A DNA stretch of 64,000 nucleotides from Bradyrhizobium manausense (GCF_018129685.1 NZ_JAFCLG010000024.1:1-64000); one strand, 5' to 3'; positions 16,604-25,264 are shown, counted from the first letter of the stretch. A program made the numbers and translations. The notes: generated from the sequence alone by a model not told the origin.

Positions 16604-17686
16604 TCAAACGTGGTCGTAGTCGACCACGACACGCTCGGAACTCGGCTTGGCCTGGCAGGTGAGAACGAAACCGGCCTTCAGCTCCCAGGGCTCCAGCGAA
16701 TAGTTGAGGTCCATCGGCGCCTCGCCCTCGACCAGCTTGGCGCGGCAGGTCGAACACATGCCGCCCTTGCAGGCGAAGGGCAGATCGATGCCGGCGCGCA
16801 GCGCGGCATCAAGGATGGCCTCATCCTCGGCGACCGGAACGTCGCGGCGCTTGCCATCGATGATCAGCGAGGCGATCGCCTTAGGCGGCGCATCGGGAGC
16901 GACGATCTTCTTCGGCCGCGGCCTGCCGCCGAATTCGGAGACGAAGCGTTCCACGTGGATGCGATCTTCCGCGATGCCGAGATCGCGACAGGTCGCCTCG
17001 ACCTCCTCGCTCATGCCTGACGGACCGCAGATGAAGACGTGGTCGATGCTTTCGGCAGGCACGAGCGAGCGCAGCAGCACCTTCACCTTCTCGCCATCGA
17101 GACGGCCATGCAGGATCGGGATGTCCTGCTCCTCGCCGGAGATGACGTGGAAGATCGAGAGGCGATCGATGAAGCGATCCTTCAGCTCCTCGAGCGCCTC
17201 GAGGAACATGATGTTGTCGGTCGCGCGGTTGCCATAGAACAGGAAGAAACGGCTGTCCGGCTCGCGCGCAAGCACGCCTTTGACAATCGACAGGATCGGC
17301 GTGATGCCGGATCCCGCGGCAAAGCCGACATGGATACGTCCGGCTTCGGCGGGCGGAACAGCGCCAAAGCGCCCGGTCGGTGTCATCACGTCGAGTTCGT
17401 CGCCGCGCTTCAATTCGTCCGCCGCCCAGTTCGAGAACGCGCCGCCATCGACCTTCTTCACCGCGATGCGGATTTCGCCATCATCAGGGCCGGAGCAGAT
17501 CGAATAGGAGCGACGCACTTCCTCGCCGTCGAGCGTGGTGCGCAGCGTGAGATACTGGCCGGGCGTGAAAGCATAGTCGCTGGCGAGTTCGCCCGGAATG
17601 GCGAAGGTCATGGAGACGGCGTCCGACGCCTCGCGGCGGAGATCGTTGACGGCCAGGCGATGGAAGCGCGGTGCGGCTGCTGACAT
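16604..17686 (-). CDS. paaE: Phenylacetyl-CoA epoxidase reductase subunit
   Basis: 360 residues. The N-terminal FAD domain (RRSYSICSGP near 58-67), a NAD(P) domain (GFAAGSGITPILSI at 121-134) and a C-terminal plant-type 2Fe-2S domain with Cys306, Cys311, Cys314 and Cys344 are in the order typical of PaaE. It passes electrons from NADPH to the di-iron oxygenase PaaA/PaaC. The ATG at 17686 starts two bases after the paaD stop; a GTG at 17698 would overlap paaD and is an alternative. Confidence 0.95.
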   Translation of the reverse strand: MSAAAPRFHRLAVNDLRREASDAVSMTFAIPGELASDYAFTPGQYLTLRTTLDGEEVRRSYSICSGPDDGEIRIAVKKVDGGAFSNWAADELKRGDELDVMTPTGRFGAVPPAEAGRIHVGFAAGSGITPILSIVKGVLAREPDSRFFLFYGNRATDNIMFLEALEELKDRFIDRLSIFHVISGEEQDIPILHGRLDGEKVKVLLRSLVPAESIDHVFICGPSGMSEEVEATCRDLGIAEDRIHVERFVSEFGGRPRPKKIVAPDAPPKAIASLIIDGKRRDVPVAEDEAILDAALRAGIDLPFACKGGMCSTCRAKLVEGEAPMDLNYSLEPWELKAGFVLTCQAKPSSERVVVDYDHV

Positions 17687-17688
17687 GG

Positions 17689-18192
17689 TCAATGACACTT
17701 GAAATAATCAAAGGGTTCGCGGCAGGTCTTGCAGCGCCAGAGCGCCTTGCACGAGGTCGAGCCGAATTCGGACAACAGCTCCGTCTTGTCGGAACCGCAT
17801 TGCGGGCATGCGACGGCCTGCTCGCCGAACAGCGCGCGGCGTGAGTTTGAAGCTTGCGGCGGCGCGATGCCGTAGGCGCGCAGCTTCTCGCGGCCTTCCT
17901 CGCTCATCCAGTCGGTGGTCCAGGCCGGCGACAGCACGGTCCGCACCTTCGGGTGCTGGAAGCCGGCACGCTCCAGCGCGACCTCGATTTCGAGCGCGAT
18001 CATGTTCATCGCCGGGCAACCCGAGTAGGTCGGGGTAATCGCGACCTCGACATGATCGCCATCGACAGTGACATCCCGCAGCACGCCGAGGTCGGCGATG
18101 GTCAAGACCGGAATCTCTGGGTCGACCACGCTCGCCGCCGCATCCCAGGCACGCTGGCGCAGCCCGGCGCTGTTCTCCAGCACCGTCACCAT
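17689..18192 (-). CDS. paaD: PaaD, phenylacetyl-CoA epoxidase maturation subunit
   Basis: 167 residues. The N-terminal two-thirds is a MIP18/DUF59 domain (DPEIPVLTIADLGVLRDV, then TPTYSGCPAM). The C-terminus is a zinc ribbon with Cys129, Cys132, Cys154 and Cys157. PaaD is needed for an active epoxidase, probably by helping assemble a metal centre. It overlaps the paaC 3' end by seven bases. Confidence 0.95.
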   Translation of the reverse strand: MVTVLENSAGLRQRAWDAAASVVDPEIPVLTIADLGVLRDVTVDGDHVEVAITPTYSGCPAMNMIALEIEVALERAGFQHPKVRTVLSPAWTTDWMSEEGREKLRAYGIAPPQASNSRRALFGEQAVACPQCGSDKTELLSEFGSTSCKALWRCKTCREPFDYFKCH

Positions 18193-18962
18193 GTCAGCCC
18201 CGGAAAGGTGCGCTGCATCGATTGCAGCTCGGACAGGAGATGGCCGAGATGTTCGCTGTGACGGCCGGCGCGGCCGCCCTGCTGCATCCAGTCGTTCTGC
18301 GGCAGCGTGAGTGTCGCTTCGCCAACGACATGGGAGAGCGTCGCCAGCCAGCGGCCGCGCAACGTGCCGGGATCGACGGCAATGCCGGCATGGATCAAGG
18401 CTCGCTCGCCTTCATCGACGGCGAACATCTCGCCGGTAAAGGCCCAGAGGTGGTCGATCGCGGCCTGCGCCCGTTGATGGCTCTCGTCCGTACCGTCGCC
18501 GAGCCGGATGATCCATTCCGATGCATGGCGCAGATGATAGGCGCTCTCCTTCTCCGACTTCGCGGCAATCGCCGCGAGCGTCGCGTCGCGCGAGGTCATC
18601 ATGGCGCGCCAATAGGGGTCGGCAAAAGCGGAATAAAACAACTGACGCACCAGGGTCTGGGCGAAGTCGCCATTGGGCTGCTCGACCAACAGCAGATTGC
18701 GGTACTGTCGGACATCTCGCAAATACGCGAGCGTGTCCTCGTCATTGTTCTTGCCTTCGGCTTTGGCCGCGTAGCTGTAGAGCTCGCGCGCCTGACCGAT
18801 CAGGTCGAGCGCGATATTGGAGAGCGCCATATCCTCTTCCAGCATCGGCGCGTGCCCGCACCATTCCGACAGCCGATGGCCCAGGATCAGCGCATCGTCG
18901 GCACGGCGCAGCGCATAGAGCACCAGCGGCGTTTCGGAGACCTCGATGTTGGAGACGGCCAT
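18186..18962 (-). CDS. paaC: Phenylacetyl-CoA epoxidase structural subunit
   Basis: 258 residues, helical, ferritin-like. Conserved segments such as LGHRLSEWCGHAPMLEEDMA and NIALDLIGQARELYSYAA match PaaC, the non-catalytic scaffold that pairs with PaaA. Its start codon overlaps the paaB stop by one base (TAATG), indicating translational coupling. Confidence 0.95.
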   Translation of the reverse strand: MAVSNIEVSETPLVLYALRRADDALILGHRLSEWCGHAPMLEEDMALSNIALDLIGQARELYSYAAKAEGKNNDEDTLAYLRDVRQYRNLLLVEQPNGDFAQTLVRQLFYSAFADPYWRAMMTSRDATLAAIAAKSEKESAYHLRHASEWIIRLGDGTDESHQRAQAAIDHLWAFTGEMFAVDEGERALIHAGIAVDPGTLRGRWLATLSHVVGEATLTLPQNDWMQQGGRAGRHSEHLGHLLSELQSMQRTFPGLTW

Positions 18963-19249
18963 TACATGTGCCCCACTTCTTCCGGCACCTCATAGAACGT
19001 CGGGTGCCGGTAGATCTTCGACTCTGCCGGCTCGAACATCATGCCCTTCTCGGCGGGATCGCTCGCGGTAATCGCGGTCGACGGCACGACCCAGATAGAA
19101 AGGCCCTCGCCGCGGCGCGTGTAAATATCGCGCGCGGCCTGCAGGGCCATCGTCGCGTCGCTCGCATGCAGCGAGCCGACATGCTTGTGCGCGAGCCCGT
19201 TGCGGCTGCGAATGAAGACTTCCCACAGCGGCGTGTTCGGCGTGGCCAT
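18962..19249 (-). CDS. paaB: Phenylacetyl-CoA epoxidase subunit B
   Basis: 95 residues, the family's normal size, with PLWEVFIRSRNGLAHKHVGS at the N-terminus and the IWVVPSTAI segment in the middle. PaaB bridges PaaAC units. GGAGATCG precedes the ATG. Only about ten bases separate it from paaA. A longer in-frame ORF upstream is just antisense read-through of paaA. Confidence 0.95.
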   Translation of the reverse strand: MATPNTPLWEVFIRSRNGLAHKHVGSLHASDATMALQAARDIYTRRGEGLSIWVVPSTAITASDPAEKGMMFEPAESKIYRHPTFYEVPEEVGHM

Positions 19250-19259
19250 ATCGATCTCC

Positions 19260-20252
19260 TTATTCGGCGGCTTGCGCGGTCTGACGGTGCGCACGCTTGG
19301 CGGCATAGGCTGCCGCAGCTTCACGCACCCAGGCGCCCTCGTCGTGCGCCTTGCGGCGCGCGGCCATACGGTCGCGATTGCACGGGCCGTTGCCGGCGAG
19401 CACTTGCTTGAACTCGGTCCAGTCGATCTCGCTGTAGCCCCAGTGGCCTTCCGCATCCTGCGTCATGCCGGGATCGGGAATGGTGAGGCCGAGATATTGC
19501 GCCTGCGGCACGGTGGCATCGACGAACTTCTGGCGCAGCTCGTCATTGGAGAAGCGCTTGATCTTCCACTTGGTGGACGTGTCGCTGTGCTGGCTCGTCG
19601 CATCCGGCGGGCCGAACATCATCAGCACCGGCCACCACCAGCGGTTCAGCGCATCCTGTGCCATCGCCTTCTGCTCAAGCGAGCCGCGACACAGCGTCAG
19701 CATGATCTCGTAGCCCTGGCGCTGGTGGAAGGACTCTTCCTTGCAGACGCGGATCATCGCGCGCGCATAGGGGCCGTAGGAGCAGCGGCACAGCGGGATC
19801 TGGTTCATGATCGCGGCGCCGTCGACCAGCCATCCGATGGTGCCGATATCGGCCCAGGTCAGCGTCGGATAATTGAAGATGGAAGAGTATTTGGCCTTGC
19901 CGGCAAGCATGGCATCGACCAGCTCTTCGCGCGAGGCGCCGAGCGTTTCGGCGGCGGCATAGAGATAGAGGCCGTGGCCGCACTCGTCCTGCACCTTGGC
20001 GAGCAGCGCGGCCTTGCGGCGCAAGGTCGGCGCGCGCGTGATCCAGTTGCCTTCGGGCAGCATACCGACGATTTCAGAATGGGCGTGCTGGGAGATCTGG
20101 CGGGTGAGCGTCTTGCGATAGGCCGCCGGCATCCAGTCGTTCGGCTCGATGCGCTCTTCGGCATCGATGCGGGCCTGGAACTGCGCGGCCTTGGTCGCAT
20201 CCTCAAGACCGCGATCGTCGGTCTCGGCCGTGTTCAGCGCCTGGGTATACAT
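19260..20252 (-). CDS. paaA: Phenylacetyl-CoA 1,2-epoxidase catalytic subunit
   Basis: 330 residues. It is the di-iron oxygenase that turns the aromatic ring of phenylacetyl-CoA into an epoxide. The two ExxH iron motifs are Glu90-x2-His93 (QDECGHGLYLYAAAE) and Glu173-x2-His176 (EESFHQRQGYEI). The ATG at 20252 has GGGAGGAATG upstream. It is the first structural gene after paaX, with a good promoter in the 78-base gap. Confidence 0.97.
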   Translation of the reverse strand: MYTQALNTAETDDRGLEDATKAAQFQARIDAEERIEPNDWMPAAYRKTLTRQISQHAHSEIVGMLPEGNWITRAPTLRRKAALLAKVQDECGHGLYLYAAAETLGASREELVDAMLAGKAKYSSIFNYPTLTWADIGTIGWLVDGAAIMNQIPLCRCSYGPYARAMIRVCKEESFHQRQGYEIMLTLCRGSLEQKAMAQDALNRWWWPVLMMFGPPDATSQHSDTSTKWKIKRFSNDELRQKFVDATVPQAQYLGLTIPDPGMTQDAEGHWGYSEIDWTEFKQVLAGNGPCNRDRMAARRKAHDEGAWVREAAAAYAAKRAHRQTAQAAE

Positions 20253-20281
20253 TGCGCATTCCTCCCGTTTTATTGGGTGGC

Positions 20282-20325
20282 AATATATAACAAGAATTGG
20301 CGCATGCAAGATATTTCTGTAATAT
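20282..20325 (-). promoter_or_regulatory. paaA promoter with candidate PaaX operator
   Basis: On the minus strand TTGCAT (20309-20304) and TATATT (20287-20282) are 16 bases apart. Immediately upstream, at 20311-20325, lies a palindrome, ATATT-5-AATAT. Position and AT-richness suit control by PaaX, which releases DNA when phenylacetyl-CoA is present. Neither site was tested against known PaaX boxes. Confidence 0.5.
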
Positions 20326-20330
20326 GTAAA

Positions 20331-21197
20331 TCAAGCCTCGAACCTCCTTTCGAGGAGCCTGCGCGCCGGCGGCAACGGCCCCTTTTCGTTGGTTCCGCGG
20401 CCGTCAAGCCATTGTTCCGACGGAGCAAGCAGCGCGCGATAGATGTCGCCGCAGAGCTTGCGAGCCGCCCTGCCCGGCCAATCGCCGGGGAGTAAACTCT
20501 CGGGCAGCAGCGGATCGCGCAGCACGACGCGGCGATAGTAGTGGATCAGCAGGATACGCGCGGTGAAGGCGTCGGTCTCGGATAAATCCGCCCCGCGCGC
20601 GAGTGCGGCACGCAACGGCTCGAACGTCTTCATGAACTTCAGATAGGCATCCGCCGTGCGCTCCAGCGGCCAGCTTGCGCTGAGCAGGCGGCGGCCGCTG
20701 TCGTCCTCGGCCGAGACTTCGAGGCGAATGGCACTCGCAGCCTCCTCGGGCACCGGCACTCCCGATGGTGCGACCCAGACACCCGGAAGCGGGCTGCCGA
20801 ACCCGGCATTGCGCAGCGCCTCGCGTGAGGCGTCGCGGTCTTCGCCATTGCCGATCAGAAGCAGTTCGAAGCGGCCGGTCCAGTCCGACGGCGGCGGATC
20901 GTAGATGTGGCGCGTGGCGGCCTCGAACGTCTCACGCCCCTTCTCGGCCAAACGATAAAAGCTGTTGCGGCCGACCTTTTCACGCGTCAGCCAGCCGTCG
21001 GCAGCAAGCCGCGACATGGCGGTGCGCACCACGTTGCCGTCGATATCGAGCCCCTCGAAGAACGCCAGCAGCGTACCGAGCCACACCGAGCCGCCGCGCG
21101 GCACGATGGCATCGCCGAACATGGTGATGACGATCGAGCCGGTGCGCGACGGCTCGCGCTTGAGCTGGTCGATGATGCGGGAGAGCGGATGCGCCAT
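20331..21197 (-). CDS. paaX: Phenylacetic acid degradation repressor PaaX
   Basis: 288 residues, close to the family's 300. The GntR-like N-terminus contains IVITMFGDAIVPRGGSVWLG, and the winged helix lies about residues 40-75 (RTAMSRLAADGWLTREKVGR). The C-terminal PaaX domain includes LLIHYYRRVVLRDPLLPESLLP. It represses the paa genes, with phenylacetyl-CoA as effector. The ATG at 21197 gives the family N-terminus. It reads toward paaA, and a 78-base gap with a promoter separates them. A MITE-like element begins about 65 bases upstream of its start. Confidence 0.95.
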   Translation of the reverse strand: MAHPLSRIIDQLKREPSRTGSIVITMFGDAIVPRGGSVWLGTLLAFFEGLDIDGNVVRTAMSRLAADGWLTREKVGRNSFYRLAEKGRETFEAATRHIYDPPPSDWTGRFELLLIGNGEDRDASREALRNAGFGSPLPGVWVAPSGVPVPEEAASAIRLEVSAEDDSGRRLLSASWPLERTADAYLKFMKTFEPLRAALARGADLSETDAFTARILLIHYYRRVVLRDPLLPESLLPGDWPGRAARKLCGDIYRALLAPSEQWLDGRGTNEKGPLPPARRLLERRFEA

Positions 21198-21261
21198 GCG
21201 CGAGGCATAGCGCGTTTGCTGCCGGCGCGACAATGGAGGGGGACGACGCTCTTGTTTCTCC

Positions 21262-21509
21262 CTCTCCCCGCGGGGGGCAGGGCAATCGCATATGGTTGCA
21301 CGATGCGGCTGCATCGCGCTGGGCTCCCTCTCCCGTTCGCGGGAGAGGGTTGGGGAGAGGGTGTCTCCGCAACGGGACAATCCCCAAGAGGAAAGAACCC
21401 TCACCCGCCACGCTCTGCGAGCGTGACGGCCTCTCCCGCAAGCGGGAGAGGCGGAGCAAACCCGCAGACAATCCTAGCGAAATACATATGCGATTGCCGG
21501 CGGGGAGAG
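21262..21509. repeat. MITE-like element with terminal inverted repeats and internal hairpins
   Basis: About 248 bases, no open gene. The ends match as inverted copies: CTCTCCCCGC (21262-21271) with GCGGGGAGAG (21500-21509), and CAATCGCATATG (21283-21294) with CATATGCGATTG (21485-21496). Inside are two strong hairpins: 10-bp arms with a TTCG loop at 21326-21349, and 11-bp arms at 21429-21452. It fills nearly the whole gap between paaX and the lipase-like gene. Related CACCTCTCCC-type hairpins occur at 4520 and 50243. Confidence 0.65.
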
Positions 21510-21518
21510 GCGAAGCAA

Positions 21519-22289
21519 TCACCTATGCGGATCGGGATAGACCACGCTGCGCCAGCCGCTGCGATCGAACGGACGCCACGCGCCTTCTTTCTGCGCGAGG
21601 CGGTCGGCCACGGCATAGACCGCGGCGGGATGGTGGCCCATGCCGCAATGGCTGCTGTCGACCTCGATGCTCTCGGTCTCTGCTCCCGGCTTCTCCATGC
21701 AGCCCTGCCAGGCGCAGACGCCGTCGGTGCGGCTGAAGATGGCGGTGGTCGGCACCGGCGGCGGCACCGCGAGCTCGCCGCCGAACTCCGGATCAGTCTC
21801 GTCGGACTTGCGGCCGCTGGCCCATTCATAGACACGCCAGGCATTGGTCGAATGCGGAGTACCGGCGAAGGGGCTACCGAGCGTGATCACCTGGCGCACG
21901 CGTTCGGGCATCATCTTGGCGAGCTGGCGCGCATAGAGACCGCCAAGGCTCCAGCCGACCAGGCTGATCTTGCGGCCATGCTTGTCGCTGAGCTCCTCGA
22001 CCAGATCGATCATCGCATGCTGTACACCCGGACGCAGGCCATAGTTGCGGCCCTGGCGCCAGCCGCTCACCGCGTAGCTCTTGCCGGACAGAAAGGTGCG
22101 CAACGCGCGCGTGGACTCGTCTGAGGCGACAAGGCCGGGCAGCACCAACACCGGATGCCCATCGCCGCGCGGCGCGAAGCTCAGCAGCGGCAGGGCGCCG
22201 AGGAATGCGCCGAACTCGTGGATCGCGCGCCCTTCCAGAAACATCAGGGTACGGGACGGCGGACGCAGCGTCTGGGCAGTAGCGGTCAT
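21519..22289 (-). CDS. Lipase-like alpha/beta hydrolase (paralogue of the 35.1-kb gene)
   Basis: 256 residues. The nucleophile elbow VGWSLGG places Ser114; RGDGHPVLVLPGL forms the oxyanion strand, VITLGSPFAGT follows, and the histidine is probably in SSHCGMGHHP. No signal peptide is evident. A second gene at 35068-35868 shares this architecture nearly line for line (RGDGHPVL, GWSLGG, VITLGSPFA, SRTDGVV, FDR). Probably an esterase or lipase; substrate unknown. Start ATG at 22289. Confidence 0.75.
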   Translation of the reverse strand: MTATAQTLRPPSRTLMFLEGRAIHEFGAFLGALPLLSFAPRGDGHPVLVLPGLVASDESTRALRTFLSGKSYAVSGWRQGRNYGLRPGVQHAMIDLVEELSDKHGRKISLVGWSLGGLYARQLAKMMPERVRQVITLGSPFAGTPHSTNAWRVYEWASGRKSDETDPEFGGELAVPPPVPTTAIFSRTDGVCAWQGCMEKPGAETESIEVDSSHCGMGHHPAAVYAVADRLAQKEGAWRPFDRSGWRSVVYPDPHR

Positions 22290-22487
22290 CAATGGATCCC
22301 CTGGCAAGAATTCCGGAAGGCGCCGGCCGCGATGCCGGCAATGGGCATGAATTCCAATACGCCGGCTTCGCGATGGTTCCGCAGCGCAACATGAATCAGC
22401 TAGGCGGCCGGTTCCCGACATTCAAGCGGGAGAGATGCGGGGCGACAATAGGCCCGCGCGTTAATGCTGACGGCAGTGATGGAAAAG

Positions 22488-23774
22488 TCACAACAATCGG
22501 AGCAGGAATTCTACGGTGTAGAGCGCGAGTCCCGCGAGGCCCCCGATCAGCGAACCGTTGAAACGGATATATTGCAGGTCGCGCCCGATGTTGATTTCGA
22601 TCAGCGAAATCAGCTGCGCCATATCCCACGCCTTGACCTGGTCCGAGATGAAGGTCGACACGCCGCTCTTCTGGTCGGCCACGAAGCTGCGCAGCACCGT
22701 CACGAGGCCCTTGTTGATTTCGCCGCGCAGTTCGGCATCGCCGGCCAGCGCCTCGCCGGCCGAAACGAACATGCCGGCGAGATGATGCTGCAACACCTGC
22801 GTCTCGCCGGACGCGCTGCGCTCGATGAAGGAGCGCGTGTTCGCCCAGACGGTGCGCGCGAGTTCGGCAAGCTCAGGGCGCGCGAGCAGGTCACGTTTCA
22901 ATCCGTCGATGCGGTCGATATAGGCCCGGTCGGTGCCCAGCCGATCGACGAAGCTCAGCACCATGCGATCGAACTCGCCGCGGAACGGATGCTTGGGATC
23001 GCTGCGCACCTCGTTGAAGAAGGCGGTTGCGGACGAGACGATCTTGTTCACGAGAAACTTGTCCGCGCGGTAGAGCCTGAGCAGGGTCGGTAATTCCGCG
23101 CGCACCTTCTCGCGGATCATCGCCATCGTCTCTTTCTGGTTCAGCGTCTCGTGCATCACGCGCAGGAGGTCATCGAACAGGATCTGGTGCCGCCCCTCCG
23201 TCACGAAGCCGTGCAGCGTCCCGGCCGCGAGCGGTGCAAGGTCGATCGCCTGAATTTGCGATGACATGCGGCGGATGATGAAGGTCATCAAGCCGGAGCT
23301 TTCGGTCGCCGAGACCGCCTCCGGTAGCAGACGCAGTGCGAACCGTGCGAGATCGTCGCTGCGTTTGCGATCGCGCAGCCAGTCGGCCACGAAGGAGCCG
23401 AAATCGATTTCGTTGAGCTTGGCTTCGACAGGGCCAGCCTCGAGGAAATGGACCTGAATGAACTCGCCAAGCTTGTCGGCGATGCGGGCCTGATTGCTCT
23501 GAATGATGGCCGTGTGTGGAATTGGCAGGCCAAGCGGCCGCTTGAACAGCGCAACCACGGCATACCAGTCGGCAAGCCCACCGATGGTCGCGGCCTCCGC
23601 GAAAGCGGCGATGAACCCGAACACGGGGTGCACCGGCAGCAGCCATTTCGCGACGATGAACAGCGCTAACGTCGAGGCCAGCACCAGCGTCGCCAGCGCC
23701 TTGACGCGACGCAGCTCGGCCGCGCGTTCGGCATCGCCTGGGGAATCGAAGGAGAAGGTGGCAGGTGAGTCCAT
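22488..23774 (-). CDS. DUF445 family membrane protein
   Basis: 428 residues. A hydrophobic pair near residues 25-65 (TLVLASTLALFIVAKWLL, then GFIAAFAEAATIGGLADWYA) and a C-terminal segment (SLIGGLAGLALYTVEFLLRLL) frame a long helical soluble region, the usual DUF445 layout. The AATIGGLADWYAVVALFKRPLG region is the family's best conserved part. The role of DUF445 proteins is not established; envelope function is often suggested. ATG at 23774; an upstream repeat lies 18 bases before it. Confidence 0.8.
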   Translation of the reverse strand: MDSPATFSFDSPGDAERAAELRRVKALATLVLASTLALFIVAKWLLPVHPVFGFIAAFAEAATIGGLADWYAVVALFKRPLGLPIPHTAIIQSNQARIADKLGEFIQVHFLEAGPVEAKLNEIDFGSFVADWLRDRKRSDDLARFALRLLPEAVSATESSGLMTFIIRRMSSQIQAIDLAPLAAGTLHGFVTEGRHQILFDDLLRVMHETLNQKETMAMIREKVRAELPTLLRLYRADKFLVNKIVSSATAFFNEVRSDPKHPFRGEFDRMVLSFVDRLGTDRAYIDRIDGLKRDLLARPELAELARTVWANTRSFIERSASGETQVLQHHLAGMFVSAGEALAGDAELRGEINKGLVTVLRSFVADQKSGVSTFISDQVKAWDMAQLISLIEINIGRDLQYIRFNGSLIGGLAGLALYTVEFLLRLL

Positions 23775-23791
23775 GACTGCATCACAGTACT

Positions 23792-23880
23792 CCGTCATTG
23801 CGAGCGAAGCGAAGCAATCCAGAATCCTTCCGCGGAACGACGCTGGATTGCTTCGTCGCAAGGGCTCCTCGCAATGACGG
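23792..23880. repeat. 89-base palindromic repeat
   Basis: Ends CCGTCATTGCGAG (23792-23804) and CTCGCAATGACGG (23868-23880) are exact inverted copies. Inner GAAGCAATCCAG and CTGGATTGCTTC also pair, giving a long hairpin. This is a common intergenic repeat type in Bradyrhizobium-like genomes. Confidence 0.75.
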
Positions 23881-23913
23881 CGGAGACGATGGCGGCTGCG
23901 GTGGCGCAAACGC

Positions 23914-23941
23914 CAAAACAAAAGGCCCGCCGAAGCGGGCC
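23914..23941 (-). terminator. Intrinsic terminator of the phasin gene
   Basis: Read on the minus strand: GGCCCGC, TTCG loop, GCGGGCC, then TTTTGTTTT. A perfect 7-bp GC stem with a C(TTCG)G loop lies 30 bases after the phasin stop. Confidence 0.85.
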
Positions 23942-23970
23942 TCAAATTCAGTTGGTCTCAGGGCGCCAGA

Positions 23971-24426
23971 TCAGGCGGTCTTGTTGTAGACCTTGGCAAA
24001 GTTGTCCTGAGCGGACTTCGCACCGTTGGCGGCAAGCTTGCCGAGATAGTCGGTGGTCGCCTTGGCGCGCGAGACGAACGCTTCGCCACGGGCGCGGAGC
24101 AGGCTCGACTGGATCTCGACGGCTTCGCTGAACGACTTGGCCGACGCGAGCTTGTCGATGCCCGAGAAGAACGCCTCGGCGTCCTCGTAGATCGCCTGCT
24201 GGATGTTGCGGGTGATCTTGCCGGCTTCAGTGACGGACTCGGTCACCGCGTTCTCGACGGCGGCGGTCACGCGCTCGGAGCCAGCGAACACCTCGGCAGC
24301 ACGGTCCTTGGCGGTGTTGGCGGTCTTCTTGACGAATTCGCGGGCAGCTTCGGGAACTTCCAGGTTCTGGATGTTCTTGAAAGCGTCTTTGAAGCCCTCG
24401 AAAGCGGTGTTGGTTTCGGTGGTCAT
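23971..24426 (-). CDS. Phasin family protein
   Basis: 151 residues, amphipathic and helical throughout, low in cysteine and tryptophan. Repeated AFEGFKDAFKNIQNL and FSEAVEIQSSLLRARGEAFV segments match Phasin_2 proteins, which coat polyhydroxyalkanoate granules. It has its own terminator and a 244-base upstream region with palindromes, so it is a single-gene unit, though a PHA synthase operon lies just upstream on the same strand. PHA-dependent regulation is likely but not shown. Confidence 0.85.
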   Translation of the reverse strand: MTTETNTAFEGFKDAFKNIQNLEVPEAAREFVKKTANTAKDRAAEVFAGSERVTAAVENAVTESVTEAGKITRNIQQAIYEDAEAFFSGIDKLASAKSFSEAVEIQSSLLRARGEAFVSRAKATTDYLGKLAANGAKSAQDNFAKVYNKTA

Positions 24427-24518
24427 GGGGTTCTCTCCATCCTCATTGCGTTGAGCTATGGGCTCACCCCGTCCTCGATGGCCCGGGGCACGGCTTATAT
24501 GGCATAGTTAATTGTGCG

Positions 24519-24559
24519 ATGCAATATTCATGTTGCATTGCGATATCACGAAATCGTGA
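24519..24559. promoter_or_regulatory. Candidate control region of the phasin gene
   Basis: Two palindromes stand in the spacer ahead of the phasin: ATGCAA-8-TTGCAT (24519-24538) and TCACGA-AA-TCGTGA (24546-24559). PhaR-type repressors bind TGC-rich dyads in phasin promoters of related bacteria, so the first is a reasonable candidate. I saw no strong sigma-70 box. The remaining 200 bases of the spacer hold nothing else I can name. Confidence 0.4.
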
Positions 24560-24670
24560 ACAGCCTTAATGTAGGGCAGTCTGCCGCCATCTCAGCCCCG
24601 CCGCCTACTGTGCATGGGGTTGATTTCCGGCTTTTGATCTGTGGACTGTGCGCTTGTATTGGACGGCGCT

Positions 24671-25264
24671 TTAATGCTGGACGGCGCCCGGCAGCCCATA
24701 GGCCTCCATCTGGGCCTGGACCTGCGCGATGTTGTGGCCGAGCACGACGATGTCGTGGGTCTTACCACCGACATCCCGGACGTGGTCCCGCAGCAGGGCC
24801 TCGGCCTTGAAGCCGAGGCTCTCGAACAGCGCGATCGCCGCCTGCTGGTCGACGGTCATCTGGACCGAGAGCTTCTCCAGCCCTGCCCCCAGCGCGAGCG
24901 CAAAGGTCTCCTGCGACAGCGCCTTCCCCACCCCCTTGCCGCGGACGTCCTGCGAGACAACCATCCGGATTTCGCCGACATGTGGCGACCAGGAATGCGG
25001 ATCGCGCACCAAGGTGCCGCAGCCGACGACCTTGCCGTCTTTCACCGCGAGCAGGCTCTGAATTGCGCCGCGCTCGATCTCCTTGACCCAGGCCGACAGC
25101 ACCTTCGGCTCGCTGATGTTGCGCGGCAGGAACAACAGGTCGTGGGGCGGCAGGCCCTTGCCGAAGGCAAGCACGGCCGCTTCGTCCGCCGGCGACATCA
25201 GGCGGATCTCGATATCGCCGGCGTCGGTCTTGACGCGACGCGGGTAGGAACGCTGCTCACTCAT
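24671..25264 (-). CDS. GNAT family N-acetyltransferase
   Basis: 197 residues. The acetyl-CoA loop is at 108-113 (QDVRGKGVGKAL), preceded by the beta strand EIRMVVSQ and followed by AAIALFESLGFKAEALL near the C-terminus, the normal GNAT order. Its start overlaps the phaC stop by four bases (ATGA type), so it is translated with the PHA synthase. Whether it acetylates a protein, such as the synthase, or a metabolite is unknown. A GNAT fixed in a phaC operon is unusual. Confidence 0.85.
   Translation of the reverse strand: MSEQRSYPRRVKTDAGDIEIRLMSPADEAAVLAFGKGLPPHDLLFLPRNISEPKVLSAWVKEIERGAIQSLLAVKDGKVVGCGTLVRDPHSWSPHVGEIRMVVSQDVRGKGVGKALSQETFALALGAGLEKLSVQMTVDQQAAIALFESLGFKAEALLRDHVRDVGGKTHDIVVLGHNIAQVQAQMEAYGLPGAVQH

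Noticed and set aside
21262..21509. CRISPR or insertion sequence
   Set aside because: Inverted rather than evenly spaced direct repeats, and no transposase or cas gene; it fits a small non-coding element instead.
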